DNA of 64,000 bases, from contig WHVA01000186.1 in NCBI GenBank assembly GCA_015179125.1, positions 62,001-126,000 of the forward strand. Direction: 5' to 3'. A program made the position numbers and the translations under genes. This document shows positions 42,405 through 54,651 of this stretch, piece after piece (the stretch's first letter is position 1; each line of letters starts with the position of its first letter). This DNA comes from Gautieria morchelliformis (taxonomy: Eukaryota; Basidiomycota; Agaricomycetes; Gomphales; Gomphaceae). Below the pieces are notes generated by a model, which ran no database searches, was not told the DNA's origin, and was given only the letters and a program-made list of their open reading frames with translations.

Positions 42405-44483
42405 TGAACAGATACTCAAGCAGCTGGTCACCTCGGCCCTGATCCTTGTATTCCCGGATGACTTCCGCCCCTTCCGAGTGGAAGCTGACTCGTCCAACGT
42501 GGCTACCGGGGCTGTCCTGTCCCAGCAGTCCTGGCAAGACGAGAACTGGCATCCGATTGCCTACTTCTCCAAGAGCCTGAGTCCCGTCGAATGGAATTAT
42601 GAGATCCATGACAAAGAGATGCTGACGATCATCCAGGCATTAGAAGAGTGGCGGCACTTCCTTGAAGGAGCTCACAGCCAAGTTGAGATCTGGATGGACC
42701 ACAAAAACTTGGAGTATTTCTGCACGTCTAAGAAGCTCAACTGGAGGCAAGCCCGGTGGTCCCTCTACTTGTCTCGGTTCGACTTCGAGTTGCACCACTG
42801 GCCGGGAAGGTCCATGGGTAAACCGGATGCCCTGTCCCAACTTGCAGACCATGACTCTGGGAGTGGAGACAACACTGACCTAACACTGCTCTATCCTGAG
42901 CTCTTTGTGGTTTGGGCGCTCGAAGGAGTGACGGCCATTGGTGAAGAAGCCGACATCCTCTGAGACATCTGCAGGGGTTTCCGAGATGAGGGAAGTGAGG
43001 AGTCGGTTGTGAAGGCAGTGGAAGAACTTCAGAAGGGGCACTCCAACTCGGCACTTCGTACCGAGTGGTTGGAGAGGGATGGGCTGTTGCAATTTCGGGG
43101 AAAGATCTACGTCCCAGATAGGCATGACCTCTGATGCCGAATTGTGTCCCAGCACCATGACACTCAGGTAGCTGGGCACGCCGGGAGGTGGAAGATGTTG
43201 GAACTGGTAGCGCGGAACTATTGGTGGCCGCAGATGTTGAGGTACATCGGCCGGTACGTAAGGTCCTGTGACCTCTGCCTACGCACCAAGGCCCAAGGCC
43301 GACCCCCGATGGGTGAGCTAGTTCCGCTCCCTGTTCCCGCATGCCGGTGGGATACGGTCAGTGTAGACTTCATTGTTGAACTACCGGAATCCCATGTGTA
43401 CAACGCGTTCATGTGTGTGGTGGACCTAGTGAGCAAGAGGTCCCACTTCATCCCGACCATGACCACAGTAACAGCCCTTGGGGCAGCCCAACTGTTCCTC
43501 GGGAATGTCTGGAAACTGCATGGGCTCCCATGCCAGGTATTTTCCGATCAAGGCCCCCAATTCGTGGCCAAGCTTACCCGAGAACTATACCGCATGCTCG
43601 GGATTAGACTGGCCACGACCACCGCGTATCACCCGCAAGGGGATCACCAGATGGAACATGTCAACCATGTGCTCGAACAGTACCTTCGGCTCTTTGTGAA
43701 CGAGAGGCAAGATGACTGGGATGAACTCCTCCCACTTGCGGAGTTCCAGTACAACAACCATGTCCACTCCTCAACCCAAGAAACCCCGTTCATGCTCGAC
43801 ACTGGCTGGCACCCTCGGATGGGCTTCGAACCCAACCAGCCGAACTCTCGGATGGAAGCTGTGAACGAATTCCGGGACTGAATGGAAGCCTCCCCCATGG
43901 AAGTGTGGTGAGCACTGGTCAAGGCGAAGGACGACATGGCTCGGTATTATAACCAACACCGAATCCCTGCCCCCGAGTACACCATCGGAGACCGGGTCTT
44001 CCTCGATGCAAGTGACATCTGAACCACCTGGCCCTCGGCTAAGCTAGCCCACCGATACCTCGGCCCCTTCATGGTAGTTTGGAAAGTCGGGAAGAACCTG
44101 TATCAGTTGCGCCTGCCCAACCTCAATGGCTCAGTTGCACCCAGTGTTAAATGTTGTGAAACTCCTCCCAGCCTCGGAAGACCCGATCCTGGGCCGAAGA
44201 GCCAGGCCCCCACCGCCACCCGAAATTGTCGATGGGGAGGAACATTACGTCATTGACAAGATACTCGACAGCTGCCTCCTACGAGGTCGCCTCCAGTTCT
44301 TAGTCAAATGGGAGGGCTATGGGTATGAGGAGAACTCATGGGTATCTGAAGATGATGTCCATGCGCCAGCCAAAGTGCAGGAATTTTACGGAACCCACCC
44401 AGGAGCACCCCAAAGGGTCAAGTCAACAGCCTTCCATTCGATAATGTCCCGTGCTTTGAGGACGCAGCACTCTAGAGGGGGGG
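42405..44483 (+). mobile_element. Ty3/gypsy chromovirus fossil, 5'-truncated (family C)
   Basis: Plus-strand parts in order are: the end of reverse transcriptase, RNase H (VEADSSNVATGAVLSQQ, then DHKNLEYF), the integrase zinc finger and core (43144-43880, with TVSVDFIVELPES and YHPQGD), and a chromodomain near 44250 (LRGRLQFLVKW...W). Gag, protease and most RT are absent. It is related to family A but clearly diverged. The element is broken, with several breaks; the integrase core is the best-kept part. Confidence 0.88.
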
Positions 44484-44890
44484 TGATGTCAGGGGAACCC
44501 CCTCCCAAGGATATTTCTAGCCACGGCTTCGGCTCCGACCCGAGATCCAGGTCCAACCCAAACACAACCCGAGGGCCTGACCTAGTTTCCGAAGCCTCAG
44601 CTTTGGGAACCGTCCCTGAATGGCGCCAAGGCAGTGGGTTGAGACGTGCGTAGTAGGCGAGGGCCACGGAGGCGTGGATGTGTGTCAGGAGTGGAGCGGG
44701 CATCCCCGACTTCAATCAGGGGTATGAGGTATATAGGTAGCGCACTGGTAGTGGAGGTCCTTAGCTTTTCCTCTTTGGATCCTCCTCTACCAGGTGAGTC
44801 GTATGTCATATAGGTAGCTTTTATTCATATCTTTGGATCCTCCTCTACCAGGCCGTGTGAGTCCACCGCCTAGGGAGAGTTGCCCTCACA
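44484..44890 (+). mobile_element. 3' LTR of the family-C gypsy element
   Basis: It starts TGATGTCAGGGG right after a GAGGGGGGG purine run and ends TTGCCCTCACA, 407 bp. The start is the same as family A. It carries TCTTTGGATCCTCCTCTACC twice (near 44782 and 44838), matching the duplicated word of family A in position. It abuts a copia LTR piece at 44891. Confidence 0.85.
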
Positions 44891-45170
44891 AAAGGATAGT
44901 GTTTGGCTTTAACATGTGTCAGATAATATTGTAGTGCATAATATGATGTGCTCAATCATTTTATAACACTCCCCCTCAAGCTCAAAACATTCCAAGGATC
45001 CCAAGGATGTGGAGATGCTTGCGAGCTGGTAGTGGTTTAGTGAGGACGTCAACTGGGTTCTCGAGTGTTTTGATGTATCGAAGATTGATGGTCCCAGCCG
45101 TAATCTGCTCCTTGGTGTAGTGATAGTGGACATCTATGTGTGTCATCCTGCTGTTATTGACATCCTGTAG
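44891..45170 (-). mobile_element. Ty1/copia 3' end remnant
   Basis: On the minus strand, RNase H tail sequence HYHYTKEQITAGTINLRYIK and LTKPLP (45140-45020) is followed by a purine run at 44977-44969 and an LTR starting TGTTATAAAATG at 44968. The LTR is cut off at 44891 by the gypsy LTR. Only this end of the copia element remains. Confidence 0.8.
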
Positions 45171-46160
45171 CAGCTATTTAGCACCAGTCCCCAACTCCTC
45201 TACAGGATTGACTACCTTCATAAGTCATGGCATTGTTTGTACAATTCCAGTCAAGTGTTACATATGAAAGTACTCATTACATGTCATATGTGATACCTCT
45301 GGGTTGTTGACACCCATCAGTCCAGAGTTGAATCCTGCGTTGCATTTCATAGATGAAAGAAATAATGAAAAAGTTTGAAGGTGCATAGCAGTTGCTCCCA
45401 TTCTTAACTCAAAGTCGATGCACGTTCAGTTGATTCAGTGACACATAGGGACCACTTTTGTGGAGGTGTGTTCTTGTCAGCGATCTCAGTGAGAAGCCGC
45501 TTCTGTTTGGTCACCACCTTTCCTGCATGAGGTTCAGGTGTTGGTGTCTGTGGTGCAAGGGAGGAGTTGGAAGGGGTCATTTCAAACGGAACCCATGGAC
45601 TTGAGGGTTCAGTCATGTTGGCAGGAGAACTCAGGATGGTTGTCATCGATTTCAACCCATCCTGTACAGTTGGCAAGATTTGCATTCATTTCAGAATGAG
45701 CTGGTAAGGTCAGGAGCCATTTGGATTCTTTTCATCCAGCTTGATATGCCACATGGAATGGATCGACATTTGCTAAGGGTGAATGGTGCGTCATTTGAGA
45801 GCTTACATGCTCAAAGTTGTCTGAACATCCACCAATGTCCCTTTCGTCAGTACTGAGTTGTAATGAAGCGGCATTATTGCAACACCCTGTGAATCGTGGA
45901 CGTGGGGGGAGATGACAGGCACTGATCCAGCGACATTCTTTACAGAGGAGAAATGTGCTTGCGGGTCTGGAATATCCACCAATGTGAGGCTGCCTGGGAA
46001 GGTGGTTAGGTGACATGCCATGTAGGTAAAATATTTCTTCAGTGTACTCGGTGTATCCATGGTGGCAGAGTCACTCAGCATAGAACTTTGAGCTACAGTT
46101 CTTGACAGAGGCCCACTGGCGGGAGCTTCCGGCTTATGAATAAGCATGGTAAGAGAGGGA
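45171..46160 (-). CDS. Hypothetical gene fragment
   Basis: Minus-strand stretches at 46147-45803 (TFPGSLTLVDIPDPQAHFSS, then PLHYNSVL) and 45685-45404 (EPSSPWVPFEMTPSNSSLAP) have coding-like composition and could be exons of one gene with an intron near 45690-45800. I recognise no family. It may be a captured piece of host gene or copia-linked DNA. Confidence 0.3.
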
Positions 46161-47315
46161 AGGGATCACTGGAGACATACTTTACAGTATGCTCCTCATA
46201 ATCTTAACAGGAGATCTGGTGCTGGAAAGGGGGACCTCATTGAACAGATTGTCTGAATTGACTAAGACTAGGAAGGTGCCATTTTCTTGTCTCTGTGTGA
46301 AAGCGTGAACTCTCGGTTCTTGTTGATCATTCAGTCCTGAGTTATGTGTTAGGTTGAAGTGACAAACATATCAAGCATAGATACCTGTATTCAGCTTGCC
46401 ATCTTTTTCTTGTTGAATAACATGCAGGACATTTTCGATATATATTGCTTTGGTCCGCAGATTTTCCAGCCCTTCTAATTGTAAAGAGCCCACATCATTC
46501 TGATTTTTCAAAGCCCTCAAAGGTCAAACTGCCCAAATTTTTCACTGTTGGTAAGATAATGACTCAAGCAGCCCGTACATACCTTAGACATTTCGCCCTC
46601 CTTGTTTCCATACGACATGAGTTTGGAGTCACAGGTACTTCGAATAATGCACACAGGAAAGCGTAAAAGGAGGCATTTGTTCCCCACACCAGATTTATTG
46701 AACCACTCTTCTGCACCTATTTTTTTTTTTTTTTTCAAACCTTGTGTAGAAACGCGTCATGTATGAAATATCCTTAGGACAGTTGTACAGTGACCTCCAT
46801 GGGTTTGAGCTTGCCCATATCAGCATTGTCGAACTCTTCGTCAGAACAAGTGTCAGAGCAGCACATACTTGTGGAAAATTTCTAAGGAGGATAATCATAA
46901 TAGTTATGTAATACAGCATATATGAGTATATAATATACATTATAAGAGTATTAATAACAACATATAGGAATATACAGTAATATTTATAAGGAGAATAATA
47001 GATGTTATTAGAATATTCTGTATATGTTTAAACATCTCGGAGATATATATACATATGAGAGAGTATCTGACTACCAGATAGAATAACAGATAGTTGGATA
47101 GATACTTCTAATAGATATGAGTAGGAGTATTAGTATGACTAGTTATAATGAGAGAGTATTATACTACCATATGGAGTAATAGTAGTTGTGTAGATATTTG
47201 TAATATATATGATTAGTTCTAATGATATAGTGTATATTAAAAGTGGGTAGAAAAAATAAGAAGAGGCGTAAAAATCAAAAGAGGTGTTCTCGTCGGCAGA
47301 GGCGCCGCTTGGGGA
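46161..47315. other. AT-rich stretch, no gene seen
   Basis: From about 46900 the sequence is very AT-rich. Two diverged copies of a roughly 88-bp unit (about 47058-47147 and 47148-47232) share GAGAGTAT, CTACCA, TAGTTG, TAGATA and TAGT words in order. A T-run of 18 lies near 46718. Nothing coding is recognised. Confidence 0.45.
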
Positions 47316-48573
47316 GGGACAAAAACACACTCGATTGGGAAATCGAAATGATGGATGTCAAAGGGGCCTATCTCAATTCAACTATAGATGAGGAGATCTA
47401 CATGCGTCAGCCCGACAGTTTTGATGACGGGTCTGGACGTGTTCTAAGAATATACAGAGCGCTCTACAGACTCAAGCAATTGGGACGAGCTTGGCATCAG
47501 CGCTTACGCAAATCACTACTCGATCTCGGCTTTCATCAAAGTACAGCCGATGAATGCGTCTACATCAGACAAGACAAGGATGCAATCGAAGTCATATCAG
47601 TATACGTAGACAACTTCAGATTATTCGCTGACTCCAAAGGAAGGATGGTTAAGCTCAAGGGGGAGCTTCATGGAAAATTCCCTTTAACAGAATTAGGAGA
47701 AATGAAGAAAATATTGGGAATTAGGGTTGAGAGGAATAGGGATGAGGGAACATTGACCATGTCTCAAGGACATTACATCGACATCATACTTGATCGATTC
47801 AACATGACGACGGCTCATTCCCTATCTACACCTCTACATAAAATGATCAAACTCACAACACCTATGGACTCAACGGGTCCAACTGCCGAAGTACCCTACG
47901 CTAAAGCAATCGGATCACTAATGTATGCAGCACTCAGCACGCGACCTGATTTGGCCTTTACCGTACAACATCTGAGCCAATTCACTACTACTTACGGAGC
48001 CGAGCACTGGACAGCGATCAAGCATGCACTCAGGTACCTCAAAGGGTCACGTGACGACGGCATAACCTTCCAACAAGACGCTGGTCTCAACCTCGAAATA
48101 TTCGTTGACTCGGATTATGCTAATAGAAACGATGCACTGTCTATTAGTGGCTATGTAGCTATACTAGGAGGGGGAGCCATCGCATGGAGCTCAAAGAAAC
48201 AGCGAATGATCGCGTTATCTACTATGGAGGCCGAATACATGGCACTCACTGAGGGCGCCAAGCAATTGATCTTGCTAAGGCGCTTCATCGAGGAGCTAGG
48301 AATCAATAAAAACCAGCCCACGTCACTTCGATCAGACCATCTAGGTGCCATTACACTATCGCATGACCCAACGTATCATGCGCGTACCAAACATATCAAT
48401 GTCACATATCACTTCATCCATGAGAAAGTGGCCTCTCACGAGGCATCATTTACATACGTACCGACGAAGGAGAACGTAGCGGACATATTTACAAAGGGAC
48501 TGGACTTACACCAACATAGGTATTTATTAGGGAAATTAAGATTTTGCCGAAGGGACTTCTTGCTGAGGGGGAG
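47316..48573 (+). mobile_element. Ty1/copia RT-RNase H fossil, 5'-truncated
   Basis: One long open stretch encodes copia reverse transcriptase from EMMDVKGAYLNSTIDEEIY on, through ISVYVDN, a LGIRVERNRDEGTL thumb motif, RNase H with EIFVDSDYANRNDALS and IALSTMEAEYMAL, to the tail TYVPTKENVADIFTKGL. A purine run GAGGGGGAG at 48565-48573 precedes the LTR. Gag, protease, integrase and half of RT are missing. The kept part looks whole. Confidence 0.9.
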
Positions 48574-48845
48574 TGTTAGTAATCGGGACGATGGCATCGC
48601 TGAGGCAGAGCCGGCACGCACTTAGCCGGAAGCTTGAGAACGCTCTCGACTCCGGGTTGCTGGTGCACCGGCATCGCATCGGCACAGCAGCTCGAAGATA
48701 TTAGTAATACAATGGACTTCATATTTTGTATATAAAGGCAGAAGTAGATCGTAGTATAACAGTTTATTATTACTCCTTCGTTCCACATATAGGTCGTAGA
48801 ATATCAGATTATTATTACTCCTTCGTTCCACAACTTGTGCTGACA
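48574..48845 (+). mobile_element. 3' LTR of the copia element
   Basis: It begins TGTTAGTAATCGGG after the purine run and probably ends CTGACA, about 272 bp. A TATAAAGG promoter-like word lies near 48731. A unit of about 44 bp ending ATTACTCCTTCGTTCCAC is duplicated (about 48745-48790 and 48791-48833). Confidence 0.75.
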
Positions 48846-49344
48846 ACGACTAGGTGTCCGCTGTCCCACTGCCGTCAGGCATAAGGAGAGGGGGTGCCGC
48901 AGCCGTGAGTGTGGAATGTGCACCCATCCCACATATTTAATTATGTTATACACCTATGTCCCAAAATATATGTGGCTTCACGCTCCGCCACGTAGGGTTT
49001 TCCGCAGGCAGGACAGTGTGTCGCCCGAGCGCTGGAGAACAAGCGCTCGCGATCCCATCGCAGGTACCCGAACCGTACCAATCGACTGACCACTGACTCT
49101 TTTCCCGCAATGAGCCTGGGATAGATGATGTGCCACATTCCGGCCCCAGTATCAGCCCTTATAACCGAAACACAGCCGGGAAAAATCAATACAAGGACTT
49201 CATTTTACCCTAACTTCAAGCGATGATCCTCAACTACAGACGCTACTTCGCGAATACGACCGCCGTGGTGTCATCAAGCACACTCTAAGCCAACTCCTTA
49301 AGGCCGAGCACCAGTTGTCAATAAGGTGATGTTTTATTTCGTTG
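48846..49344. other. Unassigned sequence, no gene seen
   Basis: Short frames only. A minus frame at 48941-49189 has two CxxC-like pairs (CPACGKPY) but no family match. Confidence 0.35.
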
Positions 49345-49880
49345 TGTTAATAACAAGGGCCGTCTTACTTTGGCAAGAGGAGATCGAGCGTACTTATGTG
49401 CTTGAGGCGGAGTTCGCATCAGAGGATGAAGCCGAACGGAAACGTGTTAAGGCACTCAATTCCCTCGGCGGGTTCATTTTTGGTCTGAAGACTCAGCTGG
49501 GTGACCAGGAGGGTCTGGGAGAAGGTCACGGTTCATCATCATGTATTTTATATGTGCCTTTGGCTCACGTTGTGCATGCTGGGTGAGGACAAAAAGACTA
49601 TTCTTGCTGCACTCAAGGGCACGACACACTGGATTGACGCCAATGTACAGAGCGCCACCGCTGATGAGCTAGAAGAGAAGTTATCCGGTGTGTTACTATC
49701 CCTGAGACCCACCGTTGTCCTTATCGCAGAGGTCCAAGCCATTGTGACCCCAACTACATCGAAATTGTACGCCGATGGTACTGGCCCACAATCGCATGGA
49801 CCTGGAGAGGAAGACGAGAAGTTGACGGAGGACGATCGCACAACGAACTATAGAGGCTACTACGACTTGGGTCTGAGGTG
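49345..49880 (+). pseudogene. KAR2: ER HSP70 chaperone (BiP/Kar2) C-terminal fragment
   Basis: The sequence encodes the lid end of HSP70: NNKGRLTLA and EEIER, EFASEDEAERKRVKALNSLG, GFIFGLKTQLGDQEGLGE, then DKKTILAALKGTTHWIDANV and QSATADELEEKLS, EVQAIVTPTTSKLY. This is the helical lid that closes over bound peptide, and residues fit the ER form. A 42-nt intron (49688-49729) restores ELEEKLS-EVQAIV exactly; another of about 65 nt fits near 49521-49585. A shift occurs near 49372. The ATPase and substrate domains are missing and the tail lacks an HDEL signal, so this is a dead fragment. Confidence 0.85.
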
Positions 49881-50493
49881 AAATAAGGGGTTGGGAACAA
49901 TGGGGGGATGTACTTACCAACCCCTTCCCCGCATCATTGTTCCCGCCCCATTATTGCACTCCAGGCCCAACTCCAGGCCCAACCCCAACCCAGCCACGGA
50001 CCTGGGGAGGAAGACGAGGAGTTTCCGAGAGACAATCGCACGATGAACTAGAGACTACTATGACTTTCTCCCTTGTAGCATTTGTGGTAGACCTGTGCGA
50101 TTCATGATCAAAACAGAAATCGTGGGGACAAGGAGCTATAACATTTGTCGTCTACTTATTTCTAATAGTTGGCTGAAAAATCAAATGTATAAATTACGGC
50201 CACTGTATTTACGATTCGAGTTTTCTTGAATAGTCACATACTTATAAGCCAGACAATGACGTTGCTTTCGAGCTGACAGCAATTTGAGTTGCTGTTGAAG
50301 GATATGTACCAGCACCCGTCCCTGTGCTGCTCGTACAGCCTCCTGACACGGCATATGTTACAATACGGCCATGCTCTTGGCTGCTCTGGGCCAAACTCCA
50401 CTTCTCAACGGAGTCGGGGCGAGGCGTGAAAAGCAATTTGTGGACTCGAACTTGAAGCGCATCCTCGTCTCCACTGTGAGTATATGTCAGCAA
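49881..50493. other. Tail duplication of the BiP fragment and unassigned DNA
   Basis: At about 49998-50070 the words GACCTGGGGAGGAAGACGAG, GACAATCGCACGA and GACTACTATGACTT repeat the end of the BiP fragment (49800-49870) with roughly 80 percent identity, so that tail was copied locally. The rest is unassigned. Confidence 0.6.
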
Positions 50494-51238
50494 CTATCTA
50501 GTGTACATGGAGAGGAGCAAGAATTAAAACTAAAAAAAAAAAAAAAAAAAAAAAAGGATGGCAGACGGCGAGAACAGAAAGTCTGAACACTCCTCCACAG
50601 AGTGCGCATAGAAAGGGGTTGCGCCGTACAGCATGTAGCATGTCAGGAGCGGCGCTATTACCGGCACATAGAAACGACAGAAGCTGCAGCACAAAACGCC
50701 ATTGATGGAAACAGCCAGCGCCAAATTCCGATTGACAACAGAAGCACGACAGACAGAATTAGCGCCGTCGTGGCAAGTTACCAAGGAAGGAAAGAAGCAG
50801 GAAGGGACTTTCGATGTAGCCAGGAACCCGAAGCCGAGGACACGTGGCCGCCATGCGCAGGGCAGAATTCACCGAGAAATTTTAGGCGCCTTAGCTAATT
50901 ATCCCCCGTTCCGTGCTCCCACACTTGCGCTATCCACTCTGGTCATGACCTCTCGGCGGCTGCCCTGCTCAGTGCGTCGAATCTAACGATCATAAGAGTG
51001 CGCGTTCATAATACAATGCTCATTGTGCATATGCTTGCAGGAGAAAGAAGACATGTGTGCAGAGTTGAGTTCGATATTATTATTTATATAAATTTGCGAT
51101 TGGAAGTGGAATTTACCTTGCGAATGAAATGAAACCTAAGGTGATTAGGATTGGCATGGTGAACAGGAGGATGATAGAGTGGGTGGGTTCAAATCGTTGT
51201 GACATGAAATACGGGGACAAATACGGAGATTGGAAGGA
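50494..51238 (+). repeat. Dispersed repeat S, copy 1
   Basis: Starting CTATCTAGTGTACATGGAGA, this stretch matches the reverse complement of 63320-64000 over nearly its whole length at perhaps 80 percent identity. A run of 24 A lies at about 50532-50555, where the other copy has only a short T-run. It has no recognised protein. It directly precedes a gypsy fossil. Confidence 0.8.
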
Positions 51239-51249
51239 TCTGAAGTATT

Positions 51250-54225
51250 TCAACTCAACCTCTCTTTGCCTTAGCTCCTCGCCAGAGGAGTGACATCAGG
51301 AGATAGCTTGCCCAAGCTTTCTGAGGACGTTAAAAAGCATGTCCCCAAAGTATACCATGAGTTTGGAGATGTGTTCAGCAAAGCTCGCACTGACACCCTA
51401 GCTACACACCAACCCCATGATATCAAGATCAACCTCAAAGAAGGGACCTCGCCACCTATTGGTCCTATCTACTCTCTTTCAGCCTCCGAGTTCAAAGCAC
51501 TCCATGAGTTCATCAATGAGCACCTGAAAATTGGTTTCATCTGACCTTCATGCTCGCCCCATCGTGCACGAGTATTGTTTGTACGAAAAAAGATGGTTCA
51601 CTTCGCCTGTGTGTCAACTTCTGAGGTTTAAACAAGATCTCCAAAAAAGATCAGTATCCATTGCCATTGATTGCTGACTTACTTGATGCTCCAAAGACTG
51701 CTTGCATTTACACCAAGATTGACCTTACCACCTCATATGAGTTGCTGAGGGTGACGAATGGAAAACCACCTTCAGGATTCACTATGGGTCTTTTGAATGG
51801 TTGGTTGTGCATTTTGGTCTCACTAACAGCCCTGCTGCTTTTCAAATATTCATGAATGAGATTTTCACCAACCTTCTGGACATTTGTGTAGTGGTATACC
51901 TTGATGATATTCTAATTTACTCTAGTGACCTTTCCAAACATACAGAACATGTCAAGGAAGTTTTACAACAACTTCAGCTCCACAACCTCTTTGCAAAGGG
52001 GGAAAGTGTGAGTTTCACTGCAACTCGGTTGAATTCCTCGGTTACATCCTCTCCCCCAAGGGCCTTACTATGGCTGATGACAAGGTAAAGGTCATTCAAG
52101 ATTGGCTGGAACCTTGCAAAGTTCGCAACATCCAGTCATTCCTCAGTTTTGCCAATTTGTACTGACATTTCATACACAACTACTCTGACATCACCATTCC
52201 TTTAACCCGGCTTACCTGCAAAGGGACCCCTTGGAACTTTACCGAGGATTGTCGACAAGCTTTCAATTTATTGAAGAAAGCCTTCACCACAGCTCCTATC
52301 CTTACTCATTGGATCCCTGGCCTTCCATTGATTGTAGAGACTGATGCTTCTGATTACACGTTAGCAGCCATATTATAATTGTGAACCTTGGAGAGCGAGC
52401 TTCATCCCATCACCTTCCACTCTCGCACCTTCACCTCTACCAAACTCAACTATGATATTCATGACAAGGACCTACTAGCAATTTTTGAAGCTTTTCAATG
52501 CTGGCAACACTACCTTGAGGGTTCTGATGACCCTGTTGACATTGTAACGGATCACAAGAACCTCAAATACTTTTCAGCAATGAATCTCTTGATTTGTCAA
52601 CAAGCTCGCTGGTCAGAATACCTCTCACAGTTCAACCTCACTATCTGTTTCCAGCCTGGTCACCTCAGCACGAAGCCTGACTCTCTCACCAGACAATGGG
52701 ATGTCTACCTTAAAGAGGGGAATAGTCAATATGCCACCATAAACCCACAGAATCTATGGCCAGTGTTTACTCAACACCGGTTGGCATCGTCCCTTAGAGC
52801 TACTAACCTCGCTCCCATCATACTCTGAGCTGCTTCACTACTTGACACCAAGCAGATCTGAGCTGACATCCTCGCTAACCTTGCTCAGACCCCATAGCCA
52901 AGTCACACCTTGGCGTGGCTAATGACCAAAGATGGACCACAGATCATGAGGGCTTCCTCAAGCTTGGCACCCGAACTTATGTTCCTGTGGCTCAAGACCT
53001 CTGACTTCACATTCTTCAGTACAAGCACGACCACCTCCTCTCAGGATACTTTGGGGTCAACAAGACCTTGGAGCTGATCTGGCGAGACTACACTTGGACA
53101 GGGATTAGATCCTTTGTCAAGGAGTATTGCAAGATGTGTGCCACTTGTATGCGAAGCAAGCCACAATGTCACAAGCCTTACAGTCTCCTTAAACAACACC
53201 CTGTTCCCAAGAAGCCTTTAAATTCCATTTCTATGGATTTCATTGAGCAGCCCCCACCCTCATCTGAGTTTACTTTCATATTAGTGATTGTTGACTGCTT
53301 CACTAAGCAGGTAATCTTTGTCCCTACCACAGACAAGATATCTACCTCACTCATCTCTTCATCCTTTACGTCTTCTCCAAGCATGGAGTCCCCTCACATG
53401 TCACCTTGGACAGGGGCTCCGAGTTTGTCTCTCACTTCTGGCATTCCCTAGGGAAGGCCCTGGACATGCAGTTGCATTTCACCTTGGGATACCATCCCAA
53501 GGGTTACCTCAGATTCTACTGCAACTACCAACAGTCCAATTGGGCCTCGCTCTTCCCCTTTCTGAGTTCACTTACAAGGGTTACCACCCAAACCTCACTG
53601 TTCACCCCAAGCCCAACCTTGTCTCAGCATGAGCTTGAGACTTCATGGTTGGCCTGGACAAGCTTCACCAAGAACTTCGTCAAGCTATCCTCAAGGCTCC
53701 AAAAGCTTATCAAACCTCAGCTGATGTTCGATGAAAGCCAGCCCCTGATTTCCAAGTGGCATCCCTTGCCTTTGTCAAGGCACAGTACTTCAATACAACT
53801 AGACCACCAAAAAGCTTGCCGAGAAGTTCTTGGGTCCTTTTGAAATCATTGTCCAAGCTGGTACTCACTCCTTCACCCTTGGACTCCCAGATCATATGCG
53901 TTCAGTCCACCCAGTTCCACATATCCATGCTCGAACCAGCCTCACCCAACACCATTCCAAACCAAGTGCAATCTCCTCCACCTTCAGTTGTTATTGATGG
54001 CGAGCCAGAGTTTGAAGTCTCAGAAATACTCGACTCCACAATCGATAATAGATGGAAGAGTTGCAAATTACTCTACCTCGTTAGGTGGACTGGTTACGAG
54101 GGTATCAACGAAGAAACCTCATGGACCCTTGCCTCCAAGCTTGAATATGCCTCAGAACTGGTCAAAGACTTCCACGAGTCTTATCCTGGCAAGCCAGGAC
54201 CTTTGGCCTCTCTATGAGTTCCATG
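51250..54225 (+). mobile_element. Ty3/gypsy chromovirus fossil (family D)
   Basis: Plus-strand parts in order are: reverse transcriptase (GTSPPIGPIYSLS, VRKKDGSLRLCV, VVYLDDILIYS near 51890), RNase H (LNYDIHDKDLLAI, DHKNLKYFS), integrase zinc finger and core (53040-53450, KPLNSISMDFIEQ), and a chromodomain near 54000-54150 (EVSEILDSTID, LYLVRWTGYE). Gag and LTRs are not seen. It is broken by many breaks, the most decayed gypsy copy here, and likely old. Confidence 0.88.
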
Positions 54226-54651
54226 TTTAACCCCGATGACCCTCAGCAGTTAGATTCCAAGAAAACCTCTCCATCTGAATAAAAAAAGTCATACAAAAAA
54301 TCAATAATGCCAAGAAAATTCATTACTCTGAGCCTTCAGTAGTATATTTACTCCCTCATTCTCATATCCTCTACCTTGCTTTCCTCCTCACTATCTGCCC
54401 CAGTCAATTCCTCGTTGCTGCTACTTTCATCCCCCAAAGACACTGTACCACACACCTCCCCAAATTCCACCAATCCAGTGTGTTCTGTCTCTGCTTCAGG
54501 AAAATCCTCCTCCTCCTAAGCCTCACAAACTCCCTATCCGCCCTGTTCTGTCAGAACTGTCCACACCGGGCATAAGATCCTGATGTTGAAGACCCTGCAC
54601 TAATAAGGGGTGCCTGTGATGGTTGGTTGAAATAGTGCTGCAGTCTGATAC
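54226..54651. other. Unassigned sequence after gypsy D
   Basis: May hold the element's 3' untranslated part. No LTR end or gene is recognised. Confidence 0.4.

Noticed and set aside
48941-49189. Minus frame with CPACGKPY as a zinc-binding protein
   Set aside because: Only one Cys pair and no recognised partner residues; no start or splice support.
50517-50586. Lysine-rich C-terminal tail (run of K) as a nuclear protein
   Set aside because: It is a 24-A run inside dispersed repeat S.
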